From Campylobacterota bacterium (GTDB lineage Bacteria; Campylobacterota; Campylobacteria; Campylobacterales; Sulfurovaceae), in assembly GCA_003646505.1 (NCBI GenBank), contig QMKT01000004.1, positions 1 through 22,636 on the forward strand: DNA of 22,636 bases, in the 5' to 3' direction. Shown here piece by piece: positions 1-8,782 of the stretch. Under the pieces are notes generated by a model, which ran no database searches, had not been told where the DNA came from, and worked only from the letters and a program-made list of their open reading frames with translations. Every line of letters begins with the position of its first letter. Within the stretch, counting starts at the first letter, position 1. Both the position numbers and the translations under genes were made by a program.

Positions 1-214
1 GATTAAAATCTATCAAAGTATCTGAAAGTATTTCGTAGGCTGAAAGCAAAGCCAGTACTTCAGCATGTGAAGTTCCTGCTTTTTGATGTGCTTCTATGGC
101 TAAAATCTTACCATCAAGTGTAATCACTGCACCCACAGCAGGGTTTGGATAAGTTAAGCCCTGGTATTCCCAAGCCTTATTTAGAGCAAGTTGCATATAA
201 AATTCATCTGTCAT
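1..214 (-). CDS. ribD: Riboflavin biosynthesis deaminase RibD, N-terminal part (cut by window edge)
   Basis: Only the first 71 codons are in the window. The ATG at 212-214 opens a frame reading MTDEFYMQLALNKAW and runs off the left edge without a stop. It contains YPNPAVGAV (residues 22-30) and the zinc/catalytic signature TSHAEVLAL (His50, Glu52) of the cytidine-deaminase fold found at the N-terminus of RibD. In known RibD proteins this domain deaminates the pyrimidine intermediate of riboflavin synthesis, and a C-terminal reductase domain follows; whether that domain is present here cannot be seen. It starts 23 nt after the rimP stop and is probably the last visible gene of the lpxC-to-rimP run. 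A stand-alone deaminase of the same fold is the main alternative. Confidence 0.75.
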   Translation of the reverse strand, partial: MTDEFYMQLALNKAWEYQGLTYPNPAVGAVITLDGKILAIEAHQKAGTSHAEVLALLSAYEILSDTLIDFN

Positions 215-237
215 AGCAAGCCCTTAAAAGTGATTCG

Positions 238-675
238 TTAATTCCAGTCAAAATACGTTTTACACGTATTTAATTCTCCATAAGTATAAGACTCATCCCC
301 TGCTTTAGTTTCAACAACGATACCATTATTGTCCGCAGATCTGAGTACTCCTTTAAGCTTATCACCAGCACCGAGTTTAAGTTTTACTTTTTCACCAATG
401 GCATTTTGAAAATGCACAGGTTTTGCAAGCTTACGCTCTATGCCTGGTGAAGAAACTTCTAAACGGTAGGCTTGACTCATAGGAGGGTGTACATCTAAGA
501 AAGGAGACAATTCATGAGAAATATTGGCACAAAGATCAAGACTTACACCCCCTGTCTTTGTGAGCAATATACGAAAAATGGTCTCGTCAAATTCGGTCAC
601 TATTTCAGTATCATATAAAGCCGCACCATTGGCTTCGATGATCTTAGCAATTTGTGTTTCAAGATTCATCTTCAT
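238..675 (-). CDS. rimP: Ribosome maturation factor RimP
   Basis: The 145-residue product matches RimP in length and in motifs. The N-terminal domain has the pattern LCANISHELSPFLD and the conserved YRLEVSSPGIERKL, and a C-terminal Sm-like beta domain follows (KVKLKLGAGDKLKGVLRSADNNGIVVE). RimP acts in the cytoplasm on late 30S subunit assembly. The gene overlaps the end of rbfA by 17 nt, so translational coupling is likely. Two starts are close together, ATG at 673-675 and ATG at 667-669. The GAGGA ribosome site is only 3 nt from the first and about 9 from the second, so the product may really start at MNLETQ. The infB-rbfA-rimP order fits a ribosome-maturation cluster. Confidence 0.93.
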   Translation of the reverse strand: MKMNLETQIAKIIEANGAALYDTEIVTEFDETIFRILLTKTGGVSLDLCANISHELSPFLDVHPPMSQAYRLEVSSPGIERKLAKPVHFQNAIGEKVKLKLGAGDKLKGVLRSADNNGIVVETKAGDESYTYGELNTCKTYFDWN

Positions 676-1042
676 TGTCCTCTTTTTTACTATTGCGACC
701 TTCTATTTGTTTAAAAAGATCTTCAATTCTACTCACTTGTTCTAACTGATGATCAAATTCAAAAGTAAAAATAGGTGCTTTGAACCAACCTTCACTCTGT
801 TTACAATGATTTTGAAGATATGCACCGACTTTGCGTAGTTGTCTCAGTGCTTCTCCCTGTTCTTTCTCATTTAAAAATGAAGTGTCAAGATAGACTTTTG
901 CATTTGAACGCCCCTTGGAACACTTAACATCTGTTACCGTTAAACTATTGATGCGTTCATCATTTAAAGAAGCAAAAGCTTCAGGTAAAAGCTCTTTAAG
1001 CACTGATTCTACCCTGTGCCGTTTGATCTCTTCCTGGGTCAT
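659..1042 (-). CDS. rbfA: Ribosome-binding factor A
   Basis: This is a 127-residue RbfA: a small single KH-like domain protein that binds 30S precursors and helps mature the 16S rRNA 5' end. Visible family features are the N-terminal helix IKRHRVESVLKELLPEAF, the strand INSLTVTDVKCSKGRSNAKVYLD, and the segment RQLRKVGAYLQNH. The tail (IEGRNSKKEDNEDES) is charged and probably disordered. It lies 1 nt downstream of infB and overlaps rimP, so the three are almost certainly co-transcribed and translationally coupled. Confidence 0.93.
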   Translation of the reverse strand: MTQEEIKRHRVESVLKELLPEAFASLNDERINSLTVTDVKCSKGRSNAKVYLDTSFLNEKEQGEALRQLRKVGAYLQNHCKQSEGWFKAPIFTFEFDHQLEQVSRIEDLFKQIEGRNSKKEDNEDES

Positions 1043-1043
1043 G

Positions 1044-3752
1044 TTACATTGTCACCTGTTCTTCAACATCTTTATAGGTTTCGATCACATCACCTTCTTT
1101 AATATCATTAAAGTTTGCAAGCATGATACCACATTCATAACCATTCTTAACTTCTTTGGCATCTTCATTAAAGCGCTTGAGTGAAGAGATAGTACTTTCA
1201 TAAACAACCACACCATCACGGATAAGTCTTGCTTTAGAGTTTCTAGTGATAGAACCATCAGAAACTTTACATCCGGCAATTGTTCCTACTTTACCAACAA
1301 CAAATGTTTCACGAACATCTGCCTGTCCAGTAACCTCTTCAGAGATCACAGGACTCATCATACCGCCAAGGAGTGCTTTAACTTCATCCAGAAGATCATA
1401 GATAATAGAATAGCTTCGAATCTCAACACCAAGCTCTTTTGACTTCTTCTTCACTGCACCTGTTGGTCGTACGTTAAATCCAAGAACAACTGCATGTTCA
1501 GAAGCATCTGCAAGTGTCAAGTCAGACTCAGTAACCCCACCTACACCCTCATGAATAATATTAACTTTAACTTCTTCATTTCTCAGTTTTTCCAAAGAAC
1601 CTTTAATGGCTTCAAGAGAACCTTGAACATCTGCTTTAATGATCACAGGAAGTGTTTTTAACTGACCTTCAGCAATAAGTGCAGAAAGATCATCAAGTGT
1701 TGCTTTCGTACTTTTAGAAAGTTGTTTTGCTCTTTCAAACTCTGCTCTTTTTTCTGCGAGTTCACGTACCTCTTTATCTGTATCCATTACAATGAGTTCT
1801 TCACCTGCTCCTGGTACTTCATTGAGTCCTACGATGGCTGCAGGAGTACTTGGCCCTATCTCTTTAACAGAAGAACCATCATCCAGTTTAATCGCTTTGA
1901 TACGTCCATAGGTTTTACCCACAATGACATTATCACCTACACGTAATGTACCATTTTGGATAATCACATTGGCAACTGGTCCAAAACCTTTTGCAAGTGA
2001 TGCTTCAACCACAACTGCTTTTGCATCTCTTGAGGCATCTGCTTTAAGTTCCATCACTTCAGCTGTAAGTAAAATAGTCTCAAGTAATTCATCAATACCC
2101 AACCCAGAATGTGCAGATACAGGTACAAATTCATACTCTCCGCCCCACTCTGTTGACAATACATCAATTTCAGCCAATTGTGATTTAACATTATCAGGAT
2201 TTGCTGATTCTTTATCCATTTTGTTTACAGCGATGATCATAGGAACACCTGCTGCTTTTGTATGTGAAATGGCTTCTTTTGTCTGAGGCATTACACCATC
2301 ATCCGCAGCAACTACGATAATAACTATATCTGTTGCCTGTGCACCACGCGCTCTCATTGCAGTAAAGGCTTCATGTCCCGGAGTATCCACAAAAGTGATC
2401 TTCTTACCGTTTTTTTCTACCTGGTATGCACCTACGTGCTGTGTAATTCCACCTGCTTCTTTATCTGCAACTTTTGCTGTTCTGATTCTGTCAAGTAATG
2501 ATGTCTTACCATGGTCAACGTGTCCCATAATGGTAATTACAGGAGGTCTATTTTCCAGGTTTTTATCTTCAATTGCATCATACGCATCTGAATAATCCAA
2601 CTCATCAAGTGGGTTGATCGTTGACACTTCAACTTCAAACTCTTCTGCCAATATTTCGATTTCATCTTTATTTAAGAAGTCATTTTTGGTGACCATCATT
2701 CCCAGTGCAAAAAGAACACCTACAACTTCTCCAACAGAACGGTTTACTTTTTCAGCAAACTCATATACCCTTACATTTTCAGGGATTTCCACAGAAGTGA
2801 CCACATCAGTATTTTCTTCTCTAATATATTTTTTACGTTTCCCGCCACGCTTAAGTGAACGTCTTTGTTGAGGACGGAATGGCTGTCTGCCTTTAGCAGG
2901 TCCGCCATTGGCTGCCTCTCTCTTTTTCGCTTCTTCTTTACGTTTTTGCTCTTGACGCATCATATCTTCATAGATATTTTTATCAGAGAAGTCTAAAAGA
3001 ACTACTTCTTCACCACCAAAACCACTATCTATATCAGCAGACATACTGTCATGATTGAAAATATCTATTCTAGTACCACTTTCTTTTGCATGTGCCACTT
3101 TTTTAGGTTTCTTTTTTCCCACATATGGCTCATAGTTTGTAGAACCTAAAGAAATTTTTGTACTTGCTCTTACCGGTGCAGGTTTCGCTTTTCTAACGAT
3201 TTTGATACCCGCACGAGAAAGTATTCTTCTCTTTGGTTGTGCTTCAGAACTTTCATCATCTTTAGCTTTCACTTCAGATTCTGTTTTCTTTGAAACTACA
3301 GAAATACCTTTACGTTTTCGTACCTCTTTTGGAGCTTCTTTTTCAACAACTTCTTCTTTAGCTACTTCAACTGACTCATCAGCTACTGCGACTGCTTCAG
3401 TTTTAGTCTCAACAACTGTTTCTACCGGTGTTTCTGTTAGCACTGTGGATTTTTCTTCTACAGGGGCTTCAGTAATCTCTTCAGGAGTTACTTCAGAAAT
3501 GACTGGTTCAGCTGTCTCAACTACTAGCACTTTTTTCTTCACTACAGTGATTTTAGATTTACTACCTGGTTTAGTGAAGCTTTTTGGCAAAGTTCCACTT
3601 ATAGCATAATCTACGAGAATACCTGCATCTTGCATACTGATAGTACTGTTGGCTGCTTTTACATCAAACCCTAATTCTTTGGCTTTGTCTAGCAATTCAC
3701 CGTTTGATAATCCCGCTTCATCTGCTATTTCTTGGATTTTAACTTTATCCAT
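1044..3752 (-). CDS. infB: Translation initiation factor IF-2
   Basis: The product has 902 residues, normal for a long-form IF-2. Residues 1-50 form an IF2_N-type module ([29 protein letters not shown]). A low-complexity linker rich in Glu, Val, Lys and Thr follows to about residue 330, then a second IF2_N-like segment ([25 protein letters not shown]). The GTPase domain starts near residue 405: G1 GHVDHGKT, G2 region [11 protein letters not shown]3 DTPGHEAF, G4 NKMD, G5 SAHSG. The C-terminal part carries the domains that bind fMet-tRNA. IF-2 places initiator tRNA on the 30S and promotes subunit joining. The start is supported by AAGGAG 10 nt upstream. It is preceded by a ylxR-type gene and followed at 1 nt by rbfA, a widely conserved arrangement. 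Confidence 0.98.
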   Translation of the reverse strand: MDKVKIQEIADEAGLSNGELLDKAKELGFDVKAANSTISMQDAGILVDYAISGTLPKSFTKPGSKSKITVVKKKVLVVETAEPVISEVTPEEITEAPVEEKSTVLTETPVETVVETKTEAVAVADESVEVAKEEVVEKEAPKEVRKRKGISVVSKKTESEVKAKDDESSEAQPKRRILSRAGIKIVRKAKPAPVRASTKISLGSTNYEPYVGKKKPKKVAHAKESGTRIDIFNHDSMSADIDSGFGGEEVVLLDFSDKNIYEDMMRQEQKRKEEAKKREAANGGPAKGRQPFRPQQRRSLKRGGKRKKYIREENTDVVTSVEIPENVRVYEFAEKVNRSVGEVVGVLFALGMMVTKNDFLNKDEIEILAEEFEVEVSTINPLDELDYSDAYDAIEDKNLENRPPVITIMGHVDHGKTSLLDRIRTAKVADKEAGGITQHVGAYQVEKNGKKITFVDTPGHEAFTAMRARGAQATDIVIIVVAADDGVMPQTKEAISHTKAAGVPMIIAVNKMDKESANPDNVKSQLAEIDVLSTEWGGEYEFVPVSAHSGLGIDELLETILLTAEVMELKADASRDAKAVVVEASLAKGFGPVANVIIQNGTLRVGDNVIVGKTYGRIKAIKLDDGSSVKEIGPSTPAAIVGLNEVPGAGEELIVMDTDKEVRELAEKRAEFERAKQLSKSTKATLDDLSALIAEGQLKTLPVIIKADVQGSLEAIKGSLEKLRNEEVKVNIIHEGVGGVTESDLTLADASEHAVVLGFNVRPTGAVKKKSKELGVEIRSYSIIYDLLDEVKALLGGMMSPVISEEVTGQADVRETFVVGKVGTIAGCKVSDGSITRNSKARLIRDGVVVYESTISSLKRFNEDAKEVKNGYECGIMLANFNDIKEGDVIETYKDVEEQVTM

Positions 3753-3775
3753 TCTTAATTAACTCCTTTAATATA

Positions 3776-4036
3776 CTACGACTTCTCGCAGGCGTTTACC
3801 TTAACGGTCAACTTTTTGATCAAGGCAGTGAATTGTGTTTCGTTTTGTTTGAAACGTTTCACTAAACCTCTAATTTTTTTTTCATTTGTACTACAAATAT
3901 CACAAAGATAAAAACTTCTACCTAACCCATCAGATGCTGTCACATCTTTACCCTCTTGCTTTAACCTGATCAAAGTATTTTGAGGATGTTTACTCCGGCA
4001 AACGAGGCACATACGTATTGGCTGTGATTTTTTCAT
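3776..4036 (-). CDS. ylxR: YlxR-type (DUF448) putative RNA-binding protein
   Basis: This is a small basic protein of about 86 residues starting MKKSQPIRMCLVCRSKHPQ. It has the YlxR/DUF448 layout: an N-terminal CxxC (CLVC), a middle GRSFYLCDIC with a second Cys pair, and a basic C-terminal helix (KIRGLVKRFK). The family sits next to infB in many bacteria and is thought to bind RNA; its exact role is unsettled. I chose the ATG at 4034-4036 because family members usually begin MKxxxxPxRxC. The frame can be extended five codons to a TTG at 4049-4051. Neither start has a convincing Shine-Dalgarno sequence, and a perfect TATAAT lies 4 nt upstream of the ATG (4041-4046), so a local promoter or unusual initiation is possible. 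Confidence 0.85.
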   Translation of the reverse strand: MKKSQPIRMCLVCRSKHPQNTLIRLKQEGKDVTASDGLGRSFYLCDICSTNEKKIRGLVKRFKQNETQFTALIKKLTVKVNACEKS

Positions 4037-4040
4037 GCGT

Positions 4041-4046
4041 ATTATA
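4041..4046 (-). promoter_or_regulatory. TATAAT -10-like hexamer just upstream of ylxR
   Basis: On the minus strand this reads TATAAT and is followed by ACGC and the ylxR ATG. It could be an internal promoter for ylxR-infB-rbfA-rimP. The 4-nt distance is too short for a normal leaderless start, so a transcript would begin in or after the ATG. It may also be chance in AT-rich DNA. Confidence 0.3.
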
Positions 4047-4071
4047 CCCAAAAAGAGATTAAGCGTACAGC

Positions 4072-4953
4072 TTAACTTCTAGTTGTTACTCCAGCATTGT
4101 CTAAAGTGAGTGTAAAAACCCTAAATTGAGGGAAGCGTGACTGTAATACCTGTGCCATTTTATCTGCATCTTTATCATATGCAAGATTAAAAAAAGTAGA
4201 GCCCGAACCCGAAAGTGTACTCATTAATGCACCATGTTTAAGTGCCAATTTCTGAACATCGAACAATTCAGGTATCATTTTCATTCGTCTAGCCTGATGC
4301 AGTTTGTCTTTTGATGCAATACGCAATTGATCCCAGGATTCTGTCATAAAAAGTGCTGTCATATAAGACGATCTTGAAAGTGAATAGACCGTTTCTTCTT
4401 TTCTATACATTTTAGGCAATACCGTACGGGATCTTGCTGTAGAGATAGTACGGTTAGGCACAACAACAACCGCTCTTAAATACTCAGGCATACGTCTTTT
4501 TTTACTGTATACTCTGTCACCTTCTACACAGGCTACATTAAAACCACCCATGACTGCGGGTGTAATATTGTCCGGGTGATGTTCATAGCGAAGAGCCTGA
4601 TTGAGAATTTCTCTTTTGTTATATTTTACATTCGCTGCGGTATAGGCTCCTGCCAATGCTGCAACAATTACAGCAGAAGATGATCCAAGTCCACGCGAGA
4701 TAGGAATACGATTGTGAAACTCAAATCTAAAGTACTCTTCTCTTCCTGAGAGTCTTTTATAGTTCTCATTAAAGACACTTAAAAAAAGAGAGTTTTTCTT
4801 GATCTTTGGATTGTCTGCACCCTCACCATGTGTAGAAATGCTTAAAAACTTTGAAGGCTTGATAATGATTTCATTTCTTAGATCTACAGCAAGCCCCAAA
4901 GTATCAAAGCCCGGTCCTAAGTTTGCTGATGTGGCAGGTACGCTTACAAACAT
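4072..4953 (-). CDS. thrB: Homoserine kinase
   Basis: The 293-residue GHMP-family kinase phosphorylates homoserine with ATP on the path to threonine. All three GHMP motifs are visible: VSVPATSANLGPGFDTLGLA (residues 3-22), PISRGLGSSSAVIVAALAGA (the ATP loop) and STLSGSGSTFFNLA near the C-terminus. Length is typical of the family. No strong Shine-Dalgarno precedes the ATG; the upstream tract GAAAGAAAGAATATT is purine rich. The gene begins 16 nt after the tsaB-like stop, so it is part of the same operon. Placement between lipid A, t6A and translation genes is metabolically odd, but I recall the same order in Campylobacter and Helicobacter. Confidence 0.95.
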   Translation of the reverse strand: MFVSVPATSANLGPGFDTLGLAVDLRNEIIIKPSKFLSISTHGEGADNPKIKKNSLFLSVFNENYKRLSGREEYFRFEFHNRIPISRGLGSSSAVIVAALAGAYTAANVKYNKREILNQALRYEHHPDNITPAVMGGFNVACVEGDRVYSKKRRMPEYLRAVVVVPNRTISTARSRTVLPKMYRKEETVYSLSRSSYMTALFMTESWDQLRIASKDKLHQARRMKMIPELFDVQKLALKHGALMSTLSGSGSTFFNLAYDKDADKMAQVLQSRFPQFRVFTLTLDNAGVTTRS

Positions 4954-4969
4954 AATATTCTTTCTTTCA

Positions 4970-5437
4970 CTAAACAGCCGGTATTATATACTCAGGTGTT
5001 GATTCTTCATCTAATTCAAGATCATGAATACTCTGAGGTAAGGTAAATATCATTTTGACCGGTTGTTCATATTTTTTTGTAATTATAGTCTCTTTTTCCT
5101 TGATAAAATAAAGATTCCCTATAGCTTTAATGGGTTCTCCATCATTTAAGGCAAATCCACTACAACCAGCACATTCAATCCCTCTTAATATTTCGATAGT
5201 CTTAAGCATGATATAGGTCAGTTTAATGGCCATATAAGAGCCTGGCCCTCTCGTATAAATGATCCTTGAAATATCATAGCAGTCCAAATACTCAGTGATC
5301 AAAGGTAAAAGTATTTCCGAGGTTTTCAATTCACTAGAAACTGTTTTGATCAATTTCCCATCTTCATATACACCCAGCAAAAGAGGCGAAGCAATGGAGA
5401 TAATTAAAAGTTCGTATTTAGGCGAAGGCTTTTGCAA
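4970..5437 (-). CDS. tsaB: Short TsaB-like t6A synthesis partner protein
   Basis: The product is about 155 residues, against roughly 230 for E. coli TsaB. It keeps the ASKHA-type N-terminus: an early strand (ELLIISIASPLLLGVYEDGKLI), and the segment IIYTRGPGSYMAIKLTYIMLKTIEI, which corresponds to the TsaB signature GPGSFTGLRIG. TsaB partners TsaD in making t6A37 of ANN-decoding tRNAs; it is a scaffold rather than the catalyst. The C-terminal half of classical TsaB is missing or strongly reduced. The frame appears to start at a TTG (5435-5437) lying inside the last codons of lpxC, a 20-nt overlap, so it probably depends on translation of lpxC. Identification is from the GPGS motif, the context and recalled synteny; a generic YeaZ-like protein is the alternative. 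Confidence 0.75.
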   Translation of the reverse strand: MQKPSPKYELLIISIASPLLLGVYEDGKLIKTVSSELKTSEILLPLITEYLDCYDISRIIYTRGPGSYMAIKLTYIMLKTIEILRGIECAGCSGFALNDGEPIKAIGNLYFIKEKETIITKKYEQPVKMIFTLPQSIHDLELDEESTPEYIIPAV

Positions 5438-6302
5438 ATGCTCTACTTTGCAATGATTCTACGGCAACAAGATCATAACTTTTTGAATTTGACAGTAATT
5501 TTGTGGTCAGTTTATAATTCAAATCATGACTTCCGGCAAAAGACTCATATTTAGCTAATATATTATGCCCAGTGACCATCATATCACCCATAGCATCTAA
5601 GATCTTATGTCTTGCAAATTCATTGTCAAACCGTAATCCTTCAGGATTCAGTACTTTATGGTCATCGAGTCCTATGGCATTTTGAAGTGTAGCACCAAGG
5701 GCTAAGTTTTGACTTTGCAGATATTGGATATCTTTGGCAAACCCAAAGGTTCTTGCTCTTGCGATCTCTTCAATAAAGTTTTTAGTACTAAATACAAAAT
5801 GCTCTTTCTGATCTCCTATCACAGGATGATCAAACTTGATACGAAAATCAAATTCTGCGCTGCCATGAGGTACTAAGCGTACAAATTTGTCTCCATCTCT
5901 TACCTCAATCGGTTCTTTAATAGAAATGACTTTTTTAGGCGCATTCTGTTCTTCTATCCCTGCTTCATCCAATAAAAGACAAAAAGAGATGGCTGAACCA
6001 TCCATAATAGGCATTTCATTTCCATCCAGTATCACACGCATATTGTCTATACCATAAGCATAAACAGCAGAGAGAAAATGTTCTATCGTGGAGATAGATC
6101 CCTTTTCATTGCCTATGACCGTAGCCATACGTGTATTGATCACAGATTTAGGAGAAAGCGGCATGCTCATGGCAAGATCTTCACGGTAAAATATGATACC
6201 CGCATCCACATCAAGTGGCTCAAGTCTTAACTTTATCGGTACACCTTTATGTAAACCAATTCCAACGACTTCTACAGGTTTTTTAAGTGTTCTTTGCCGC
6301 AT
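5418..6302 (-). CDS. lpxC: UDP-3-O-acyl-N-acetylglucosamine deacetylase
   Basis: LpxC catalyses the committed zinc-dependent deacetylation in lipid A synthesis. The 294-residue product opens with QRTLKKPVEVVGIGLHKG. The metal ligands are visible: His75 in TIEHFLSAVYAYGIDN, and His232 and Asp236 in RHKILDAMGD. The catalytic His259 lies in AGSHDLNYKL and Glu74 precedes the first ligand. Length is normal. An AAGGAG site six nt before the ATG gives a strong start. It is the first gene of the run that extends to ribD, with a good -10 upstream and a 73-nt gap to the M23 peptidase gene. Its presence implies a lipid A-bearing Gram-negative envelope, consistent with bamA in the same window. Confidence 0.97.
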   Translation of the reverse strand: MRQRTLKKPVEVVGIGLHKGVPIKLRLEPLDVDAGIIFYREDLAMSMPLSPKSVINTRMATVIGNEKGSISTIEHFLSAVYAYGIDNMRVILDGNEMPIMDGSAISFCLLLDEAGIEEQNAPKKVISIKEPIEVRDGDKFVRLVPHGSAEFDFRIKFDHPVIGDQKEHFVFSTKNFIEEIARARTFGFAKDIQYLQSQNLALGATLQNAIGLDDHKVLNPEGLRFDNEFARHKILDAMGDMMVTGHNILAKYESFAGSHDLNYKLTTKLLSNSKSYDLVAVESLQSRAFAKAFA

Positions 6303-6334
6303 TGCTTTCTCCTTTCATTATTTTTTAATAAAGT

Positions 6335-6340
6335 ATTATA
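6335..6340 (-). promoter_or_regulatory. Probable sigma-70 promoter of the lpxC-to-ribD operon
   Basis: On the minus strand the gap upstream of lpxC reads AAATTATACTATAATACTT, with a perfect TATAAT at these positions and A/T-rich DNA upstream. No clear -35 box is visible, which is usual in Campylobacterota. Transcription would start near 6328 and give a leader of about 25 nt carrying the AAGGAG site. Confidence 0.6.
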
Positions 6341-6376
6341 GTATAATTTTTCATTATTCCAAAATATCCACCCTTG

Positions 6377-7783
6377 CTATGAACTCTTTGTCTTTTTTAC
6401 TGCTGGGGGTGTAATAATAGTATCTGCCTCTTTAAAAACATTGTTGATGAATTTCTTGATCCACTTTGGATCAAACCACTCTACAGGTCTTACTTCAATA
6501 CCCTGGATCACTATACCAAAATGTAAGTGATCTCCCAGAGCCAATCCTGACATACCTGTTTTGGCTATGACTTGTCCTGCATTGACTTTCTCACCGTCGT
6601 TTACCAATACTTGCGAACAGTGACCGTAAAGACTGTAAAGTCCCAAACCATGATCGATCATAGGCATATTTCCATAAATACCGTTATCGCCAGTAAAGAT
6701 CACTGTACCGGCATTGGATGTGACGATACTTGCCATTTTGGTACTAGCCAGATCATATCCGACATGGTATGACTCGGAGACCACATTATCTTTTGTTTTA
6801 TAATAGTAGAATCTATGGTCACCATAACTTGCTACTTTTGCACCGTTTCTAAGAGGATAGAATTTTTTTATTTTCCATGAATCCAAGATCTCATCAGAAA
6901 CATTCTTACTTAGATCATGGATCAACTTTTCATTTTTCAAACGCATGGTTTCATTGATCGCTTTTAATTTTCCCAGTCTGTCATCAATACCGTCATAGTC
7001 CGGATCACTGGCAGCCAGGTCTGTGATCTTGCCATCTATAAATTTATCACTGGCCTTGATCTGTGATCTTTTATACTTTGGATTCTTATGATAAAAAGGG
7101 ATCTCGGTCACACGTTTGTTCTTTGCCAGGTCCGTAGCGATGATCTTTGCAGAGAAAGTATCTTCTGCGAAAGGCCAGGCGATCAAGGTGGCATAATATC
7201 CCTCTTTCTTATACGGTTGCGGTTTAAACTTATTCCCGTTGGCTTCAACGTAGAGTTCATCCATGTTTTCATCCTCTGCCTGAAAAACAACCAGTGCAGC
7301 TCCCCCTTGATTGATCATGCGAGAGTTTGCCAGTATATTCACATTGGGACGTTTATAATCAAGCGTGATATGAAATGTTCTGTTTGCAGAATTTCCCTGC
7401 ATCATATGCCAAAGACTGACGTCGGAGACTTTTACTTCCAAAGTAAAATGTTTTGCTTTGGGATCCAAAACTTTTTCTTTTGGATATGTTACGGATAAGG
7501 TTTGCTCTTTGGTATGAGCCGGGAAAGTTCCCTGTCCGACAATAATACTTTTGGCACCATCGCTCAAAACAAGTTCATAGCTGCCTAATTCTCCATTGTC
7601 CTTCAATTTAACAATAAGCGGATCTTTACGATTCCAAAAAACATTATCTGCCCCTTCGATCTGAGGCTTTACTCTTTCAAATTCTGGAGCGGTGTAAATA
7701 TATCCTGCTCCTCCCAATATTGCCAATAACAGCAATACACCTAAGAACTTGCCTCCGCTTTTTTTACCGTGTCTCTTTTTCAT
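6377..7783 (-). CDS. Membrane-anchored M23 (LytM-type) peptidoglycan endopeptidase
   Basis: The 468-residue product has a basic N-terminus and one transmembrane segment (residues 11-30, GKFLGVLLLLAILGGAGYIY). A long periplasmic region of beta-rich and linker sequence follows, with a short helical stretch near residues 270-300. The C-terminal M23 domain carries all metal-site motifs: HVGYD (His340, Asp344), YGH (His388) and HLHFG (His419, His421), so it should be an active zinc peptidase cutting peptide cross-links in the cell wall. AGGAT lies about 7 nt upstream of the ATG. It follows the DHH gene by 39 nt and precedes lpxC. An M23 gene next to lpxC also occurs in Campylobacter as I recall. 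Cell-shape roles of relatives (Csd/Pgp proteins) are possible, but the exact orthologue is not assignable here. Confidence 0.92.
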   Translation of the reverse strand: MKKRHGKKSGGKFLGVLLLLAILGGAGYIYTAPEFERVKPQIEGADNVFWNRKDPLIVKLKDNGELGSYELVLSDGAKSIIVGQGTFPAHTKEQTLSVTYPKEKVLDPKAKHFTLEVKVSDVSLWHMMQGNSANRTFHITLDYKRPNVNILANSRMINQGGAALVVFQAEDENMDELYVEANGNKFKPQPYKKEGYYATLIAWPFAEDTFSAKIIATDLAKNKRVTEIPFYHKNPKYKRSQIKASDKFIDGKITDLAASDPDYDGIDDRLGKLKAINETMRLKNEKLIHDLSKNVSDEILDSWKIKKFYPLRNGAKVASYGDHRFYYYKTKDNVVSESYHVGYDLASTKMASIVTSNAGTVIFTGDNGIYGNMPMIDHGLGLYSLYGHCSQVLVNDGEKVNAGQVIAKTGMSGLALGDHLHFGIVIQGIEVRPVEWFDPKWIKKFINNVFKEADTIITPPAVKKTKSS

Positions 7784-7822
7784 CTATCTTATCCTAATTC
7801 ATTGGTCTTACGTCATCATACT

Positions 7823-8779
7823 TTATGAAAGTAAATGCAACGCTTTTATCTTCTGCAAAATTGTATCTATACTTTCTTGTACTCCACCTTTCTCAAAGGT
7901 AAAACCAGCAGCTACTTTGTGACCGCCCCCGCCAAAGGCTAAAGCCACTTTAGATACATCCACTTTTTTACTACGTAAAGAGATACGAACGCCCTCATCA
8001 AGTTCCACAGCAAACAAGGCAATTTCAACCGTTACCAATGACCTTGCATAATCTACGATACCTTCCATATCTGCTACGGTAGCTCCAGTTGCCTCCGTGT
8101 CTGACCGTGTTACGCTCAATGTTGCTACCTGTGCATTTTCATAAAGAGATAAAGAAGCCAATGCTCTTTGTAAAATACGTAATGAAGCCAAAGGTCTTCT
8201 CTGTGTAAAGTGATAAGCTATTTTATCTGGCTTTGCACCGGCTTCAACCAAAGCTCTTGCTACTGAAAATACTTCTACATTGACAGCGGTGGTTGTAAAG
8301 TACCTTGTATCAGAGAGCAAGGCTGCATAAAAACATGTTGCCGCGTCAGCTTCTATTGTATAAATCTCTCTAAATAATGCAAAAGCAACTTGCGAAGCCG
8401 AAGCATAATCAGAAAGAATCACATTGATACATCCATACCGTGTATTACTTTGATGATGGTCGATATTGATAATATCTCTTCCCTCAAGATCGAATCCCAG
8501 ACGATGAATACTGCCACAGTCACAGGCAATGATAAGACTTTGAGTGTAATCCATATGGTGTTTTATTTTTTTAAAATTCGGGAGGAAATCCATATATTGA
8601 GGCAATGCATTGGAAGCATTCACTACTTCTATTTTTTTATTCAATACTTTACTGAGTAATGCATAGATACCCAAAGCAGTACCCAGTGTATCTGCATCCG
8701 GATTAAGATGAGAGAGTAAAGTGATAGACTCTGCTTGGTCTATCTTCTCTTTGACTTCTTTATAGGGGAGGTTTTGCAT
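7823..8779 (-). CDS. DHH/DHHA1 phosphoesterase (NrnA / oligoribonuclease-like)
   Basis: The 318-residue product has the full DHH set: HLNPDADT (His24, Asp28, Asp30), ACDCGS (Asp87) and IDHHQSNT (Asp107, His108, His109). A C-terminal DHHA1 domain ends with GGGGHKVAAGF (near residues 283-293), which binds substrate. Family members of this size degrade nanoRNA or linear di-nucleotides and dephosphorylate pAp. No membrane segment, PAS or GGDEF domain is present, so it is not GdpP-like. The ATG lies 3 nt after the nadC stop, with only a weak ribosome site, so it should be co-transcribed with nadAC. The link to NAD synthesis is unexplained and may simply be operon sharing. Confidence 0.9.
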   Translation of the reverse strand: MQNLPYKEVKEKIDQAESITLLSHLNPDADTLGTALGIYALLSKVLNKKIEVVNASNALPQYMDFLPNFKKIKHHMDYTQSLIIACDCGSIHRLGFDLEGRDIINIDHHQSNTRYGCINVILSDYASASQVAFALFREIYTIEADAATCFYAALLSDTRYFTTTAVNVEVFSVARALVEAGAKPDKIAYHFTQRRPLASLRILQRALASLSLYENAQVATLSVTRSDTEATGATVADMEGIVDYARSLVTVEIALFAVELDEGVRISLRSKKVDVSKVALAFGGGGHKVAAGFTFEKGGVQESIDTILQKIKALHLLS

Positions 8780-8782
8780 GAT

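Noticed and set aside
3202..3609. Plus-strand open frame of 135 codons rich in Ser/Thr/Val
   Set aside because: It lies opposite the low-complexity Glu/Val/Lys linker of infB and its composition is explained by that strand.
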